Notes: generated from the letters alone by a model not told the origin. 64,000 nucleotides of DNA from Bradyrhizobium niftali (GCF_004571025.1 NZ_SPQT01000002.1:310001-374000), one strand, 5' to 3'; counted from the first letter of the stretch, positions 27,356-38,059 are shown. Numbers and translations are program-made.

Positions 27356-27552
27356 GGAGGTAAAGATAGGCGGAGAACGCCTGATGGCAAAGGCTTGAGG
27401 CCCAATCGGCCCAAAATGGGCCTTCCGGGCCCAAAACAGCCCGTTCCGTTGGTTGCCGCCTTGGGCCTCGTCGGGTAAACCCTGCCGCAACTTTCGGACC
27501 GGCCACCTCAGCCGTTCGATTCGCTTCCTCCGACACTGATTTTGGGACGACC

Positions 27553-29325
27553 ATGCATCGCTACCGGTCACATACATGCGGCGCGCTCCGCGAGAGCAAC
27601 ATTGGCGAGACGATCCGCCTCTCGGGCTGGGTCCATCGCGTTCGCGACCATGGCGGCGTGCTGTTCATCGACCTGCGCGATCATTACGGCCTGACCCAGT
27701 GCGTGGTCGACCCGGACTCGCCGGCGTTCTCGTTGGCCGAAAAGCTGCGCTCGGAATTCGTGGTCAAGATGGACGGCAAGGTCCGTCGCCGCCCCGAAGG
27801 GACCGACAATGACGATCTGCCGACCGGCAAGATCGAGATCTATGTCAGCGAGATCGAGGTGCTGGGCCCCGCCGGCGACCTGCCGCTGCCGGTGTTCGGC
27901 GACCAGGAATATCCTGAAGACATCCGCCTGAAGTACCGCTTCCTCGATTTGCGCCGCGAAAAGCTGCACCAGAACATCATGACGCGCGTCGAAATCATCA
28001 AGTCGATGCGCAGGCGGATGGAAGGGCAGGGCTTCTTCGAGTTCAACACCCCGATCCTGACCGCGTCCTCGCCGGAAGGCGCGCGCGACTTCCTGGTGCC
28101 CTCGCGCATCCATCCCGGCAAGTTCTACGCGCTGCCGCAGGCGCCGCAGCAGTACAAGCAGCTGCTGATGATGTCGGGCTTCGACCGCTACTTCCAGATC
28201 GCGCCGTGCTTCCGCGACGAGGACCCGCGCGCCGACCGCCTGCCGGGCGAGTTCTACCAGCTCGACGTCGAGATGAGCTTCGTCACGCAGGAAGACGTGT
28301 TCGCGGCGATGGAGCCTGTGATCACCGGCGTGTTCGAGGAGTTCGCCAAGGGCAAGCCGGTGAGCAAGAACTGGCGCCGGATTCCGTTCGCTGAAGCGCT
28401 GCGCAAATACGGCAGCGACAAGCCGGACCTGCGCAACCCCATCGAGATGCAGGACGTCTCCGAACACTTCCGCGGCTCCGGCTTCAAGGTGTTCGCGCGC
28501 ATGCTCGAAGACCCCAAGAACCAGGTCTGGGCGATCCCGGCACCGGGCGGCGGCAGCCGCGCCTTCTGCGACCGCATGAATTCGTGGGCGCAGGGCGAGG
28601 GCCAGCCGGGCCTTGGCTACATCATGTGGCGTGAGGGCGGCGAGGGCGCCGGTCCGCTTGCGAACAACATCGGGCCCGAGCGCACCGCTGCGATCCGCGC
28701 GCAGATCGGCGTCAAGGAAGGCGATGCCGCCTTCTTCGTCGCCGGCGATCCCGACAAGTTCTGGAAGTTCTCTGGTCTTGCCCGCAACAAGGTCGGCGAG
28801 GAATTGAACCTCACCGACAAGGAGCGGTTCGAGCTCGCCTGGATCGTCGACTTCCCGATGTACGAGTACAACGAGGACGACAAGAAGGTCGACTTCTCGC
28901 ACAACCCGTTCTCGATGCCGCAGGGCGGCCTCGAGGCGCTGAAGGGCCAGGATCCGCTGACCATCAAGGCGTTCCAGTACGACATCACCTGCAACGGCTA
29001 CGAGATCGCCTCGGGCGGCATCCGCAACCATGTTCCGGAAGCGATGGTGAAGGCGTTCGAGATCGCGGGTTACGGCGAGCAGGAAGTGGTCGAGCGCTTC
29101 GGCGGCATGTACCGCGCCTTCCAGTACGGCGCGCCGCCGCATGGCGGCATGGCCGCGGGCGTTGACCGCATCGTGATGCTGCTCTGCGGCACCACCAATC
29201 TGCGCGAGATCTCGCTGTTCCCGATGAACCAGCAGGCCATGGACCTCCTGATGGGCGCACCCTCGGAAGCCACGACCAAGCAGCTCCGCGAGCTGCATGT
29301 GCGGGTGAACCTGCCGCAGAAGTGA
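27553..29325 (+). CDS. aspS: Aspartyl-tRNA synthetase
   Basis: A 590-aa class II synthetase of bacterial type. It has the OB-fold anticodon domain ([32 protein letters not shown], residues 18-50), motif 2 ([24 protein letters not shown], about 217-240), a GAD insert domain, and motif 3 ([14 protein letters not shown], about 530-545). Alphaproteobacteria often use a non-discriminating AspRS that also charges tRNA-Asn; whether this one does is not visible. It is divergent from selO with 197 bp between. A dispersed repeat follows the gene. Confidence 0.97.
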   Translation: MHRYRSHTCGALRESNIGETIRLSGWVHRVRDHGGVLFIDLRDHYGLTQCVVDPDSPAFSLAEKLRSEFVVKMDGKVRRRPEGTDNDDLPTGKIEIYVSEIEVLGPAGDLPLPVFGDQEYPEDIRLKYRFLDLRREKLHQNIMTRVEIIKSMRRRMEGQGFFEFNTPILTASSPEGARDFLVPSRIHPGKFYALPQAPQQYKQLLMMSGFDRYFQIAPCFRDEDPRADRLPGEFYQLDVEMSFVTQEDVFAAMEPVITGVFEEFAKGKPVSKNWRRIPFAEALRKYGSDKPDLRNPIEMQDVSEHFRGSGFKVFARMLEDPKNQVWAIPAPGGGSRAFCDRMNSWAQGEGQPGLGYIMWREGGEGAGPLANNIGPERTAAIRAQIGVKEGDAAFFVAGDPDKFWKFSGLARNKVGEELNLTDKERFELAWIVDFPMYEYNEDDKKVDFSHNPFSMPQGGLEALKGQDPLTIKAFQYDITCNGYEIASGGIRNHVPEAMVKAFEIAGYGEQEVVERFGGMYRAFQYGAPPHGGMAAGVDRIVMLLCGTTNLREISLFPMNQQAMDLLMGAPSEATTKQLRELHVRVNLPQK

Positions 29326-29442
29326 GCTGATCCTTCGCCTCTCCCCGCTTGGGGGGAGGGCGCAACGCATCGAAGATGCGATGCGAGTGAGGGGGCTCTC
29401 CGCGAGTCGACCTGATTGATATGGCGTCAGGTCTCTCCACAT

Positions 29443-29522
29443 CGTCATTGCGAGCGCAGCGAAGCAATCCAGAATCTTTCCGCGGAGGGACTCTGGATTG
29501 CTTCGCTGCGCTCGCAATGACG
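29443..29522. repeat. Dispersed inverted repeat (CGTCATTGCGAG type), 80 bp
   Basis: CGTCATTGCGAGCGCAGCGA begins the element and its complement TCGCTGCGCTCGCAATGACG ends it; the central arms GAAGCAATCCAGA/TCTGGATTGCTTC also pair, making one long hairpin. Related copies are at 46536-46622 and 49789-49868 in this window. It is non-coding. Confidence 0.85.
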
Positions 29523-29572
29523 CGGAGGGATTTTCGCTAGTCCAACTGCCATCCTTTGCGCAGGGATGCCGC

Positions 29573-31543
29573 CTACAGCCCCGTCGACGCCTCGATCCGG
29601 AACTGCGCGAGCGCGACGATCGGCTCGCTGTTCAGGACATCCACGAGCTGAAGCACCGGCACCTTGCCGAGCGGCGTCAGCTTGATGGTGAGCGTTTGCC
29701 CTGACGTCTCGACGAAGCCGGCGAGGGCATCGACCGCTGCCTTGGCGTCGAGATTGGCGGCCGCGATCTTCTCCCCCTGTGCCCGGATCATCTCGACGAT
29801 GGCGCCGCGCGCCGCGTCGCGGCTGACATTCTGCATGCGCGAAAACTGCGCCACGACCAGATCGACGACGCCGCTGTCGCGCAAGGAGAGCTCGATCGCG
29901 CCGGCTTCGATCTGTCCGGCCTGGCTCAAGGCCTGCCCCGCGTCGGCCGTGAACACGCCGCGCGGGACGTTGGCGAGTGCGAGGCGGAGCTGCGCCCTGG
30001 CGAGGTTGCCGAGGTCGATGGTGGCCGGCGCGAGCGCCAGCGCGCCGGAGGACTCCGTCCAGGCCGCGCCGAGATCGAGGTTGATTGCCAGCTTGTCGAT
30101 GCCGGCCATCGTCAGCGGCAGCTGCGTCGGATTGGCCGGATCGGTGGGGGCGACCATCTTCACGACCAGGTTGGCCTTGCTCGGGATCGACCCGACCAGC
30201 TGGCCCCAGTTCAGGCTGATCGTGTCGATGGTGACGAGCTGCCGCGTGTTCTTGTAGGGCGAGACCACGCCTTTGATCTCGGCGCCTTCGAGCACCTGGA
30301 ACAGGCCCAGCATCTGTTCGGGCGAGGGCGCCTGCCCGGGAGTGGTGAGGCTCGCGGCCCAACGCATCAGGTTGGCGAGGCTGAGTGATTTGAGCGCGAA
30401 GCGCTCCATCTTCACTTGGCCTTGCGGCGTCGGCGCATCGAGGCCTTCGAGCGCGAACTCACCCTCCTGGTACCTGATCGCCCTCAGCCGGGGCGTCCCT
30501 TGCGGGGTCGTCACCGACATGGTGCCGATCTCGATCTTGCCGACGCGAAGGCCGTCATAGAGGCCGGCGAGCTTCTCCATCATCTCGCGCGATTGCGCCG
30601 GGGTCGGCTGAACGTAGCGGTCCGTCGGCAGCAGTGCGAGAATCTCGGCCGGCCGGAATTTCGACGGCCGGACCGCGATATCGGCGATCGCGATGCCATC
30701 GACCTGCATCCGCATGCCCTGCGTCGACGTCGCCACATAAGTGCCGCTCGACATTTGTCCGTAAACGCGATGGTAGCTGTCGTCGCTCGCCTTCTGCGGA
30801 TCGAGGGCGGCGGCGATTGCGGTCGAGTCGAATTCATTGATGATGATGTCGGACATCTCGCCGGTCAGCTTGTCCGCCTTGCCGGCCTGCTCCACGTTGA
30901 TCGTGAAGGCGGCGCGGTCGGCCTTCATCGCGTCGACCTTGCCCTTGCCGAGCTTCTGGATCGCCAGACCCGAATAGACGACCTCACCGCTGCCGGCGGC
31001 GCCTTTGCCGGCATCGAAGGCGACGGTGAGGGTCGGGGCCGCGATTGAAGATGCGGTCACGCTCGCATATTGATCGAGCACAAATCGGTACAAGTCGATC
31101 AGGGAGCCTGACGCCGGCGCATTCTGGGCGCGAACAGGGCCCGCGTAATCCCGCACGATCATCTGCGGGACCTTGTAGGAGGTCTTCAGCTTCCCGGGGC
31201 CGACCTCGTCCAGCGCGACCTCGAAACCGGAGATCTCGATGCTGTCGGCTGCAAAGCGGGTCTCATCGGCCTGGCGGACGCCCACACCCTTGATGCCGGC
31301 GATCTTGACGCGCGCCTGCGGCTGCCCGGCGGGATCGACTGCGATGTCCTCGATCGTCAGCGTCCGGCTCGTCACGTCGAACGCCACCCTGCCGTGGCTT
31401 GCCTTGCCGCCCTGGCTGCGGATCCGGTCGAAGACGGCCTCGATCTCCGCGGTGGCGCGATGCCTGGCATAGAGGTCGAAGCCGAACCATCCGCCCGCGC
31501 CGAGCACGGCGAGTGCGATCAGGCCGATCAGGATCCGCTTCAT
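29573..31543 (-). CDS. Large membrane-anchored protein, AsmA/DUF945-like, unknown function
   Basis: A 656-aa protein from ATG 31543. The N-terminus MKRILIGLIALAVLGAGGWFGFDLYARHRA is an uncleaved signal-anchor. The rest is periplasmic, with many alternating beta-strand patterns and phrases such as LTIEDIAVDPAGQPQARVKIAGIKGVGVRQADETRFAADSIEISG that resemble AsmA-like or DUF945-like repeats. No Cys-based or enzyme motif is seen. AsmA-type proteins act in lipid traffic to the outer membrane, but membership here is tentative. It is alone on its strand between aspS and maeB. Confidence 0.75.
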   Translation of the reverse strand: MKRILIGLIALAVLGAGGWFGFDLYARHRATAEIEAVFDRIRSQGGKASHGRVAFDVTSRTLTIEDIAVDPAGQPQARVKIAGIKGVGVRQADETRFAADSIEISGFEVALDEVGPGKLKTSYKVPQMIVRDYAGPVRAQNAPASGSLIDLYRFVLDQYASVTASSIAAPTLTVAFDAGKGAAGSGEVVYSGLAIQKLGKGKVDAMKADRAAFTINVEQAGKADKLTGEMSDIIINEFDSTAIAAALDPQKASDDSYHRVYGQMSSGTYVATSTQGMRMQVDGIAIADIAVRPSKFRPAEILALLPTDRYVQPTPAQSREMMEKLAGLYDGLRVGKIEIGTMSVTTPQGTPRLRAIRYQEGEFALEGLDAPTPQGQVKMERFALKSLSLANLMRWAASLTTPGQAPSPEQMLGLFQVLEGAEIKGVVSPYKNTRQLVTIDTISLNWGQLVGSIPSKANLVVKMVAPTDPANPTQLPLTMAGIDKLAINLDLGAAWTESSGALALAPATIDLGNLARAQLRLALANVPRGVFTADAGQALSQAGQIEAGAIELSLRDSGVVDLVVAQFSRMQNVSRDAARGAIVEMIRAQGEKIAAANLDAKAAVDALAGFVETSGQTLTIKLTPLGKVPVLQLVDVLNSEPIVALAQFRIEASTGL

Positions 31544-31787
31544 TCTCAGCTCCAGTTGCTCGTTTTGCACTGCGCAACCTGCCATATTCGCAAAGCCCGG
31601 GGCGGTCCAGGGAAAGCTATGGTTTTCAATTATTTGACCGCGCGGCCTGTTGATGGGGGCGGAATCGGATGTTGCCACCGGGGCGCCGGCCGTGCTTCAT
31701 CCCGTTTCCATGACCCGGAATACCGCAACCCGCGACAGACCGGTCAGGACAACGTAGTTTGAGGCCGGTAACGCGAGGCAAGACCGC

Positions 31788-34097
31788 ATGTCGTCCTATT
31801 CTGATGACCTCCACCAGGCGGCGCTCGCCTATCATCGTCTGCCGCGCCCCGGCAAGCTCGAGATCCAGGCGACCAAGCCGCTTGCCAACCAGCGCGACCT
31901 CGCGCTTGCCTATTCTCCGGGCGTTGCGGCTGCCTGCACCGAGATCGCCAAGAACCCCGCCGAGGCCGCGACGCTGACCACCCGCGCCAATCTGGTTGCC
32001 GTGGTCTCGAACGGCACCGCGGTGCTCGGCCTCGGCAATATCGGCCCGCTGGCCTCCAAGCCCGTGATGGAGGGCAAGGCGGTTCTGTTCAAGAAGTTTG
32101 CCGGCATCGACGTGTTCGACATCGAGATCGCCGCCGACACCATCGACCGGGTGGTCGAGACCGTGGCGGCGCTCGAGCCGACTTTCGGTGGCATCAATCT
32201 CGAGGACATCCGCGGGCCGGAGTGCTTCGAGATCGAGGCGCGGCTGAAGGAGCGCATGAAGATCCCGGTCTTCCATGACGACCAGCACGGCACCGCCATC
32301 ATCGTCGCCGCCGCCATTACCAACGGCCTCAGGCTGAACGGCAAGAAGCTCTCGGACGTCAAGATCGTGGCCTCGGGGGCAGGGGCCGCGGCCATCGCGA
32401 CGCTCAATCTTCTGGTGTCGATGGGCGCGCAGCGCAAGAATATCTGGGTCTGCGACATCGACGGCCTCGTGCATGAGGGCCGCAACACCTCGATGGACCG
32501 CTGGAAGGCGGTCTATGCGCAGAAGACCGACAAGCGCACCCTTGCCGACGTCATCGGCAGCGCGGACATCTTCATCGGGCTGTCGGCACCGGGCGTGCTC
32601 AAGCCTGAGATGTGCAAGGCGATGGGCGACAAGCCCCTCATCATGGCGCTCGCAAATCCCACGCCCGAAATCATGCCGGAGGAAGCGCGGAAGGTGCGCC
32701 CCGACGCCATGATCTGCACCGGCCGCTCGGACTATCCGAACCAGGTCAACAACGTCCTGTGCTTTCCCTTCATCTTCCGCGGCGCACTCGACGTCGGCGC
32801 CAGCGCCATCAACGAGGAGATGAAGCACGCCGCCGTCGAGGCCATCGCGCAGCTCGCCCGCGAGGCGCCGTCGGATGCGGTGGCGCAAGGGGTCGACACC
32901 GGCGAGATGGGCGGCTTCGGTCCGGGCTCGCTTATTCCGAGCCCGTTCGATCCACGGCTGATCCTGCGCGTGGCGCCGGCTGTTGCGAAGGCCGCAATGG
33001 AGTCGGGCGTCGCGACGCGTCCCATCACCAATTTCGACGAATATGCCGCGCAGCTCATGCGCTTCGCCTTCCGCTCCGGCCTCGTCATGAAGCCGATGTT
33101 CGCCAAGGCCAAGACTCAGCCGGTGCGCGTGATCTACGCCGAGGGCGAGGACGAACGCGTGCTGCGCGCCACGCAGGTGGTGCTGGAGGAGAAGCTGGCG
33201 ACGCCGATCCTGGTCGGTCGTCCGTCCGTGGTGGAGGCGCGCATCAAGCGCTTCGGCCTGTCGATCAAGGCCGGCAAGGATTTCGACCTCGTCAATCCCG
33301 AGGACGATCCGCGCTACCGATCCTACGTGCAGTCCTATGTCGAGGTCGCCGGCCGCCGCGGCGTGACGCCGGATGCGGCGCGCACGGTGGTGCGCACCAA
33401 CAATACCGTCATCGCCGCCCTCGCGGTGACGCGCGGGGAGGCGGATGCGATGCTCTGCGGCGTCGAGGGCCGCTACATGAGCCATCTGCGCCATGTCCGC
33501 GAGATCGTCGGCTTCTCGCCGGGCATCAGCGACTATGCGGCGCTGGCGCTGCTGATTACCAGCAAGGGCGCCTTCTTCATCGCCGACACGCAGGTTCGCC
33601 CCAATCCGAGCGCGGAAGAACTGGCCGAGATCGCCTCGCTCGCGGCGGTCCACGTCCAGCGCTTCAACATCAAGCCGAAGATCGCCTTCGTCTCGCATTC
33701 CGATTTCGGCAGCTACGACACCGAATCCTCGCGCAAGATGCGGCGGGCGACCCAGCTCCTGAAGGACAAGCATCCGGAGATCGAGGCCGACGGCGAGATG
33801 CAGGGCGATACCGCGCTCTCGGCCGCCGCGCGCAGGATGGTGCTGCCGCACTCCAAGCTCGAGGGCGAGGCCAACATCATGATCATGCCGACCCTCGACA
33901 CCGCCAACGTCGCCTATCAGATGATCAAGTCGCTCGCGGACGCGCTGCCCGTAGGCCCGATCCTGATCGGGCCGGCGCGCCCGGCGCACATCCTCACCCC
34001 CTCGGTGACCGCGCGCGGCATCCTCAACATGACCGCAGTCGCCGTCGTGGAAGCGCAGGAGCGCGCGGCGCGCCAGCAGCCGACGTTGTTTACGTAA
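31788..34097 (+). CDS. maeB: NADP-dependent malic enzyme with C-terminal phosphotransacetylase domain
   Basis: A 769-aa fusion enzyme that decarboxylates malate to pyruvate. The malic enzyme part (residues 1 to about 430) shows [26 protein letters not shown], the metal-ligand region [17 protein letters not shown] and the nucleotide fold [18 protein letters not shown]. The C-terminal 330 residues are phosphotransacetylase-like ([28 protein letters not shown]), in this family believed regulatory rather than catalytic, responding to acetyl-CoA. In rhizobia such enzymes feed pyruvate during growth on dicarboxylates. ATG 31788. It is monocistronic. Confidence 0.95.
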   Translation: MSSYSDDLHQAALAYHRLPRPGKLEIQATKPLANQRDLALAYSPGVAAACTEIAKNPAEAATLTTRANLVAVVSNGTAVLGLGNIGPLASKPVMEGKAVLFKKFAGIDVFDIEIAADTIDRVVETVAALEPTFGGINLEDIRGPECFEIEARLKERMKIPVFHDDQHGTAIIVAAAITNGLRLNGKKLSDVKIVASGAGAAAIATLNLLVSMGAQRKNIWVCDIDGLVHEGRNTSMDRWKAVYAQKTDKRTLADVIGSADIFIGLSAPGVLKPEMCKAMGDKPLIMALANPTPEIMPEEARKVRPDAMICTGRSDYPNQVNNVLCFPFIFRGALDVGASAINEEMKHAAVEAIAQLAREAPSDAVAQGVDTGEMGGFGPGSLIPSPFDPRLILRVAPAVAKAAMESGVATRPITNFDEYAAQLMRFAFRSGLVMKPMFAKAKTQPVRVIYAEGEDERVLRATQVVLEEKLATPILVGRPSVVEARIKRFGLSIKAGKDFDLVNPEDDPRYRSYVQSYVEVAGRRGVTPDAARTVVRTNNTVIAALAVTRGEADAMLCGVEGRYMSHLRHVREIVGFSPGISDYAALALLITSKGAFFIADTQVRPNPSAEELAEIASLAAVHVQRFNIKPKIAFVSHSDFGSYDTESSRKMRRATQLLKDKHPEIEADGEMQGDTALSAAARRMVLPHSKLEGEANIMIMPTLDTANVAYQMIKSLADALPVGPILIGPARPAHILTPSVTARGILNMTAVAVVEAQERAARQQPTLFT

Positions 34098-34116
34098 GAT
34101 TGACGTTCCGCGAACT

Positions 34117-34202
34117 CGTCATGCCCGGGCTGGTCCCGGGCATCCACGTTCCTTGTCCGGCGAGCTAAGTCGTGGATGGCCGGGTCAAGCCCGGGCATGA
34201 CG
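34117..34202. repeat. Dispersed inverted repeat (CGTCATGCCCGGG type), 86 bp
   Basis: The left end CGTCATGCCCGGGCTGGTCC and right end AAGCCCGGGCATGACG are near complements; inner arms CATCCACG/CGTGGATG also pair. It is the common alphaproteobacterial intergenic element by appearance. It stands 20 bases after maeB and could fold in the transcript. Confidence 0.75.
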
Positions 34203-34396
34203 TCGAGATCGTTGTGCCAATCGCGCCGCCCTCGATTCGATTCCGCGAGGGAGCGCCTACGAATGGCGCGCGGCCAGCTTTGAATTACTCGCAGTTTTCC
34301 ATTTCCCCGTTTGTAAACCGGCGAACGACTCTTCATAATCGCTCGGGACTTTCGTCCAGGTTCCGATTTTAGAAAGCCTGAGCCAAGAGGCCGATC

Positions 34397-34849
34397 ATGC
34401 CAGCGTTCGTGACTTTCGGGCGAATTCTGTTTGCCGTGCTGTTCATCTACACGGGCGCAACAAAGCTGTTCGCCATCCAGGCGACCGCCGATTTCATCGC
34501 CACCAAGGTCGTGGTGCCTGAAATCATCGCGCCTTACGCCAAGCAGATCGAGACGGCGAGCGCCATGACGACGCCGCAACTGCTGGCCATCGCGGTCGGC
34601 GCGCTCGAGGTCATCGCCGGCTTGATGATCGCGCTGAACTTCGGCGCGCGGTTCTTTGCCATGCTGCTGATCATCTACGTCGCGGTCGCGACCGTGCTGT
34701 TCTACGATTTCTGGAATCTGGCGCCGCCCGACAACGCCAAGATGCTGGTCGACGCGCTGAAGAATCTCTCGATCATCGGGGCGCTCTGCATGATCATCGG
34801 CTACGGCCGCACCACGCGCCCGGCCGAGGCGGCGTACGGCGACGTGTAG
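34397..34849 (+). CDS. DoxX family membrane protein
   Basis: A 150-aa protein with four hydrophobic helices in the DoxX/DoxD arrangement: FGRILFAVLFIYTGATKLF at the N-terminus, LLAIAVGALEVIAGLMIALNF in the middle, then FAMLLIIYVAVATVLFYDFW, and a last helix LKNLSIIGALCMIIGYG. DoxX proteins are small inner-membrane proteins often linked to redox or stress functions; the role of this one is not indicated by its neighbours. The roughly 190 bases upstream to the repeat have no gene. Confidence 0.88.
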   Translation: MPAFVTFGRILFAVLFIYTGATKLFAIQATADFIATKVVVPEIIAPYAKQIETASAMTTPQLLAIAVGALEVIAGLMIALNFGARFFAMLLIIYVAVATVLFYDFWNLAPPDNAKMLVDALKNLSIIGALCMIIGYGRTTRPAEAAYGDV

Positions 34850-34949
34850 CCGCCGCGCTTCCAGAACGGCTTCGCGTGCCGCTCGCGTGAACCCTCGTTC
34901 ACAGATTATGGCTTTGATATCACAGCGCTTCCACATAATCGTGGCCGCC

Positions 34950-36476
34950 ATGGAATGCACGCACGTCCCGACTTGTCGGACTGTGTTTGAGCCGAATACT
35001 ACCGGTCGCGGTCGAATAGGGCCGGCGCGGTTCGGGCGATTGGGGGCGGACTTGGTTCATTCGAGGCGACGGGTGGCTGCGCGTGCGGCTGCGGTTCTGG
35101 GCGTAACGTGGGGTCCGACGTTTGCCGTCGTGCAATCTTCTGCGGCCGATCTTCCCGTAAAGGCGCGGCCGCTAGCCGCGCCCGTGGCGAACTGGACCCA
35201 ATTCTACATCGGCGCTGGACTCGGCTTCGACTTCGCGACCGGCCGGTCAAACCTGACACCGGTCGGCGGCGGCCCGGACTTGTTCAATCTCGACGGCTTG
35301 CAGGGCGCCGATCTCGGGCTGTCTGCTTTCGCCGGATTTGACGTCCAGGTTGCGCCGCGGGTAGTGGTCGGCGGTTTCGTCGATTACGACTGGTCGCGTC
35401 AGAGAACGACGGCCAGTGCGACGAGCACTTTTTTTGGCCAGAGCCTGAGCGCTGCGCTGCCGTCGTTGGACCAGGGCTGGACGATCGGCGGCCGTGCAGG
35501 ATTTCTGGTGACGCCCGATATCCTGCTCTATGGCCTCGCCGGCTACAGCGAGATGCGGATCAACAACTGGAACCTCAACTACCTGATCCTCGGCGGAGGC
35601 CCCTCGTTCACCGTGCAGGAATCGGCGCTGACGTCGCACGGTTACACGGTCGGCGCCGGCGCGGAGTATCGCCTCGCCAATAACGTCTCGCTGCGCAGCG
35701 AATACCGCTACGTCGCGCTTGGCCGTAATACGACTGTCGATCCACTCGGCGCGGTCTGGACCACCGACCTCTCCGAGCATGTGGTCAGGATCGGCGCTGC
35801 CTATCGCTTCGGCCAGTTCGGCGGACCAGCGACTGCATCGGCGACGCCGGCGCTGACTCCCACATGGACGGGCGTCTACGTCGGTGCGGGCATCGGGGGC
35901 GATGTCATCACGCCCCATGTCGCGGGCTCGTTCGCCGGCGTGCTGGATTTCAACGCGTCCGGTCTCGGCGGCGCCGATGTCGGCGGCACCTTCACGATCG
36001 GCTACGATCGCCAGATCGCCCCGAGATGGGTTGTCGGCGCATTCGGGCTGATCGATGCCGGGACGAATGGCGGCGCCAAGGTCACTGCATCGGCCGGAGG
36101 AGCTGGTGTCGCGATCTCGTCGGATCTCGCTGCGGTGAAGTGGGGTTGGACCGTCGGCGGACGCGTCGGCTATCTCGTGGCGCCGGAGACGCTCGTCTAT
36201 CTGCTCGGCGGCTACAGCGGAACGACCGCGCAGTCGATCTCGTACGATTTTCTCGGATTTCCCGGCACCGCTCCGACGCGGGAATATCACGGCGCGACGT
36301 TCGGCGGCGGCTTCGAGCGCTTCTTCACCGACAGCATTTCGGCCCGAGCCGAATATCGCGTCACGCATCTCGGCGCGAGGGACGATCTGGCGTCTGATTT
36401 CATGACCAGCCTGAGCGCAGGCGGCACGGTGCACACGCTGCGCGGTGTGCTGGCCTATCACTTGCCGACGCCGTAG
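34950..36476 (+). CDS. Outer-membrane protein with two tandem Omp25/Omp31-like barrels
   Basis: The protein holds two successive copies of the rhizobial porin-like domain. The first begins NWTQFYIGAGLGFDF and the second TWTGVYVGAGIGGDV. Each contains the WTIGGRAGFLV/WTVGGRVGYLV strand, a YGLAGYS/YLLGGYS strand and a SLRSEYRYVALG/SARAEYRVTHLG strand. Families such as Omp25/Omp31 normally have one. A typical rhizobial post-signal segment AADLPVKARPLAAPVANW precedes barrel 1. The true start is uncertain: ATG 34950 is listed, but TTG 35052 would put a normal signal peptide (HSRRRVAARAAAVLGVTW) right at the N-terminus, and GTG 34887 is also open. Confidence 0.82.
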   Translation: MECTHVPTCRTVFEPNTTGRGRIGPARFGRLGADLVHSRRRVAARAAAVLGVTWGPTFAVVQSSAADLPVKARPLAAPVANWTQFYIGAGLGFDFATGRSNLTPVGGGPDLFNLDGLQGADLGLSAFAGFDVQVAPRVVVGGFVDYDWSRQRTTASATSTFFGQSLSAALPSLDQGWTIGGRAGFLVTPDILLYGLAGYSEMRINNWNLNYLILGGGPSFTVQESALTSHGYTVGAGAEYRLANNVSLRSEYRYVALGRNTTVDPLGAVWTTDLSEHVVRIGAAYRFGQFGGPATASATPALTPTWTGVYVGAGIGGDVITPHVAGSFAGVLDFNASGLGGADVGGTFTIGYDRQIAPRWVVGAFGLIDAGTNGGAKVTASAGGAGVAISSDLAAVKWGWTVGGRVGYLVAPETLVYLLGGYSGTTAQSISYDFLGFPGTAPTREYHGATFGGGFERFFTDSISARAEYRVTHLGARDDLASDFMTSLSAGGTVHTLRGVLAYHLPTP

Positions 36477-36488
36477 GGCAGGCCTGCG

Positions 36489-37040
36489 CTAGCCGCGCCG
36501 CCACGGCGTCACCGTGACGTCATGCGCCGCGTCGAGCAGGAACGGCGCGCCCGGCTTCATCCCGTGTGCCGCCAGCACCTCGTGCGGCGTCCGCTCCGGC
36601 ACGCCGACAAAACAGCCTTCGCCGCCGGGCAGGCGCAGATGCGGGGCCTCCGACAGCCAGAACGTGTCGTAACGGTCCATGAACATGTCGAACACGACGG
36701 GACCGCCGATGATCGCGACCATGCCGGAGGCGACATCGGCGAAGGCGCAGGCCTCTTCGAAGCTCGCGTGATCCGGATTCCACAATGTCGCGTTCGGCAT
36801 CTCCGGATCGACGGTGAGCGCCTTGATCTTGCGGGTCGTGATCAGCCGCTTGCGCTTCGGAGAGTTTGGCTGCTGCTCGTGCGAGTGCCGGCCGTGCACG
36901 ATCAGCGCGGCGCGATCGAGCGCCTGCTCGAAGAACAGCTTGTCGCCTTCGAACTTCAGGGTGTCAGGCATGACATGGCTCGCGTCGGCGAGCATGCCGT
37001 CCGCGGAGACGATGACGTAGCCTTCGATGCGGAAGGACAA
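36489..37040 (-). CDS. Dihydrofolate reductase-like / RibD C-terminal-domain protein
   Basis: A 183-aa protein with a DHFR-like fold: SFRIEGYVIVSADGMLAD at the N-terminus (the family VSADG motif), LIVHGRHSHEQQ near residue 55, and MVAIIGGPVVFDMFMDRYDTFWLSEA near 115, the conserved GG-containing NADPH segment. Whether it reduces folate or a riboflavin precursor cannot be told. The start is read as TTG 37040, 8 bases after the deacetylase stop, giving SFRIEG; no ATG/GTG is available at the conserved start. It is likely co-transcribed with the deacetylase. Confidence 0.75.
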   Translation of the reverse strand: MSFRIEGYVIVSADGMLADASHVMPDTLKFEGDKLFFEQALDRAALIVHGRHSHEQQPNSPKRKRLITTRKIKALTVDPEMPNATLWNPDHASFEEACAFADVASGMVAIIGGPVVFDMFMDRYDTFWLSEAPHLRLPGGEGCFVGVPERTPHEVLAAHGMKPGAPFLLDAAHDVTVTPWRRG

Positions 37041-37048
37041 GGGCGCGG

Positions 37049-38059
37049 CTATTCGGAGACCGTCGTCACCACGCTGTTGACCGGCCGGTTGCTGACCGTC
37101 GGCAGCTTGATGTCCTTGAGCAGCTCCTGGTCGTACTCCGGCAGCGTCGACGCCGGGAACTTGGAGCGCATCGCCACCACCTTGTAGCCGCCCGCCTTCA
37201 GGCGCTTGAGGAGCTCGGGCAGGGCTTCTGCCGTATGCTTCTGGAAGTCGTGCATCAGGACGATGCCCTTGCCCTTGCCGTCGAGCTTCTTCATCACGGT
37301 CTCGACCACCTTCTCGGGCTTGGAGGCCTTGAAGTCGAAGGAGTCGATGTCGCAGGAGAAGATCGCCGTGTTGCGGTTGCCGAGATAGGTGACCATCTCC
37401 GGCGGATGCTGGAGCGCGGGGAAGCGGAAGAACGGCGAGGGCGAGATGCCGCCGAGCGCCCACTTCACCGCCGAAAGGCCCTTCTCGATTTCTTCCTTGC
37501 GCTGCGCTTCCGTGAGCTTCTTGTTGTTGAGATTGGCGTGCGACCAGGTGTGGGTGCCCACGGTGTGGCCGGCCGCGTAGACCTGCTTGAGGATCTCCGG
37601 CTCATAGGTCGCGTGCTTGCCGATCGAGAAGAAGATGCCGGTGGTGCATTCATCGGCGAGCGCCTTCAGCACGGCGGGCGTGTTCTTCGGCCAGGGGCCG
37701 TCGTCGAAGGTCAACACCACCTCCTTGTCGCGCAGGAAGTCGAGCTCCTTGAAGTGCTCGAAGCCGAAGCCTGGACCGCCTGTCGTGTCGATCTCGACGG
37801 TGCGGGCGACCCCGAGCGCGCCGGGTGTGTTGCAGGCCGCGCGCGCGGGCTGCGGGGCTTGTTTGGGCGGCGGCGGATTGACGAAGCCCGCTGGCGCCGC
37901 AGCCGCTGCGGGGGCCGGTGTTGCGGCGGCGGGCGCTGCGGCGGCCGGCGTCGCCGCCGGTGCGGCTGCAGGCTTCGCGGCCGGGGTCTGCGACCATGCC
38001 GCGCCGGTCATGCCTAAAGACATCGCGCTTGCCAAAATCAGTCCTGCCGCCACACGCAT
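37049..38059 (-). CDS. Exported polysaccharide deacetylase (NodB homology)
   Basis: A 336-aa precursor. Signal peptide MRVAAGLILASAMSLGMTGAAWSQ, then a 45-residue Ala/Pro linker (residues 25-70), then the NodB domain. Motif 1 is VVLTFDDGPWPKNTP with the catalytic Asp pair (about 119-120), motif 2 is HTVGTHTWSHANLN with the metal His residues, and the RFPALQHP segment follows as motif 3. It removes acetyl or similar groups from a carbohydrate polymer in the periplasm, most likely cell-wall glycan or an exopolysaccharide. The Ala/Pro linker suggests tethering or crossing of the wall. Confidence 0.9.
   Translation of the reverse strand: MRVAAGLILASAMSLGMTGAAWSQTPAAKPAAAPAATPAAAAPAAATPAPAAAAAPAGFVNPPPPKQAPQPARAACNTPGALGVARTVEIDTTGGPGFGFEHFKELDFLRDKEVVLTFDDGPWPKNTPAVLKALADECTTGIFFSIGKHATYEPEILKQVYAAGHTVGTHTWSHANLNNKKLTEAQRKEEIEKGLSAVKWALGGISPSPFFRFPALQHPPEMVTYLGNRNTAIFSCDIDSFDFKASKPEKVVETVMKKLDGKGKGIVLMHDFQKHTAEALPELLKRLKAGGYKVVAMRSKFPASTLPEYDQELLKDIKLPTVSNRPVNSVVTTVSE

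Noticed and set aside
29333..29404. CTCTCCCC/GGGGGGAG hairpin and GCATCGAAGATGC near the aspS end
   Set aside because: It looks like part of another dispersed intergenic repeat, but the arms are imperfect and no T-run follows, so it was not listed as a terminator.
27568..29517. A 649-residue minus-strand frame opposite aspS
   Set aside because: The composition is that of an antisense shadow and aspS is unambiguous.
31626..33989. A 787-residue open frame on the minus strand
   Set aside because: It runs opposite to maeB with an excess of Asp/Arg/His typical of antisense frames in GC-rich DNA; maeB has full family motifs.
37850..37990. GC-rich near-repeats
   Set aside because: They encode the Ala/Pro linker of the deacetylase.
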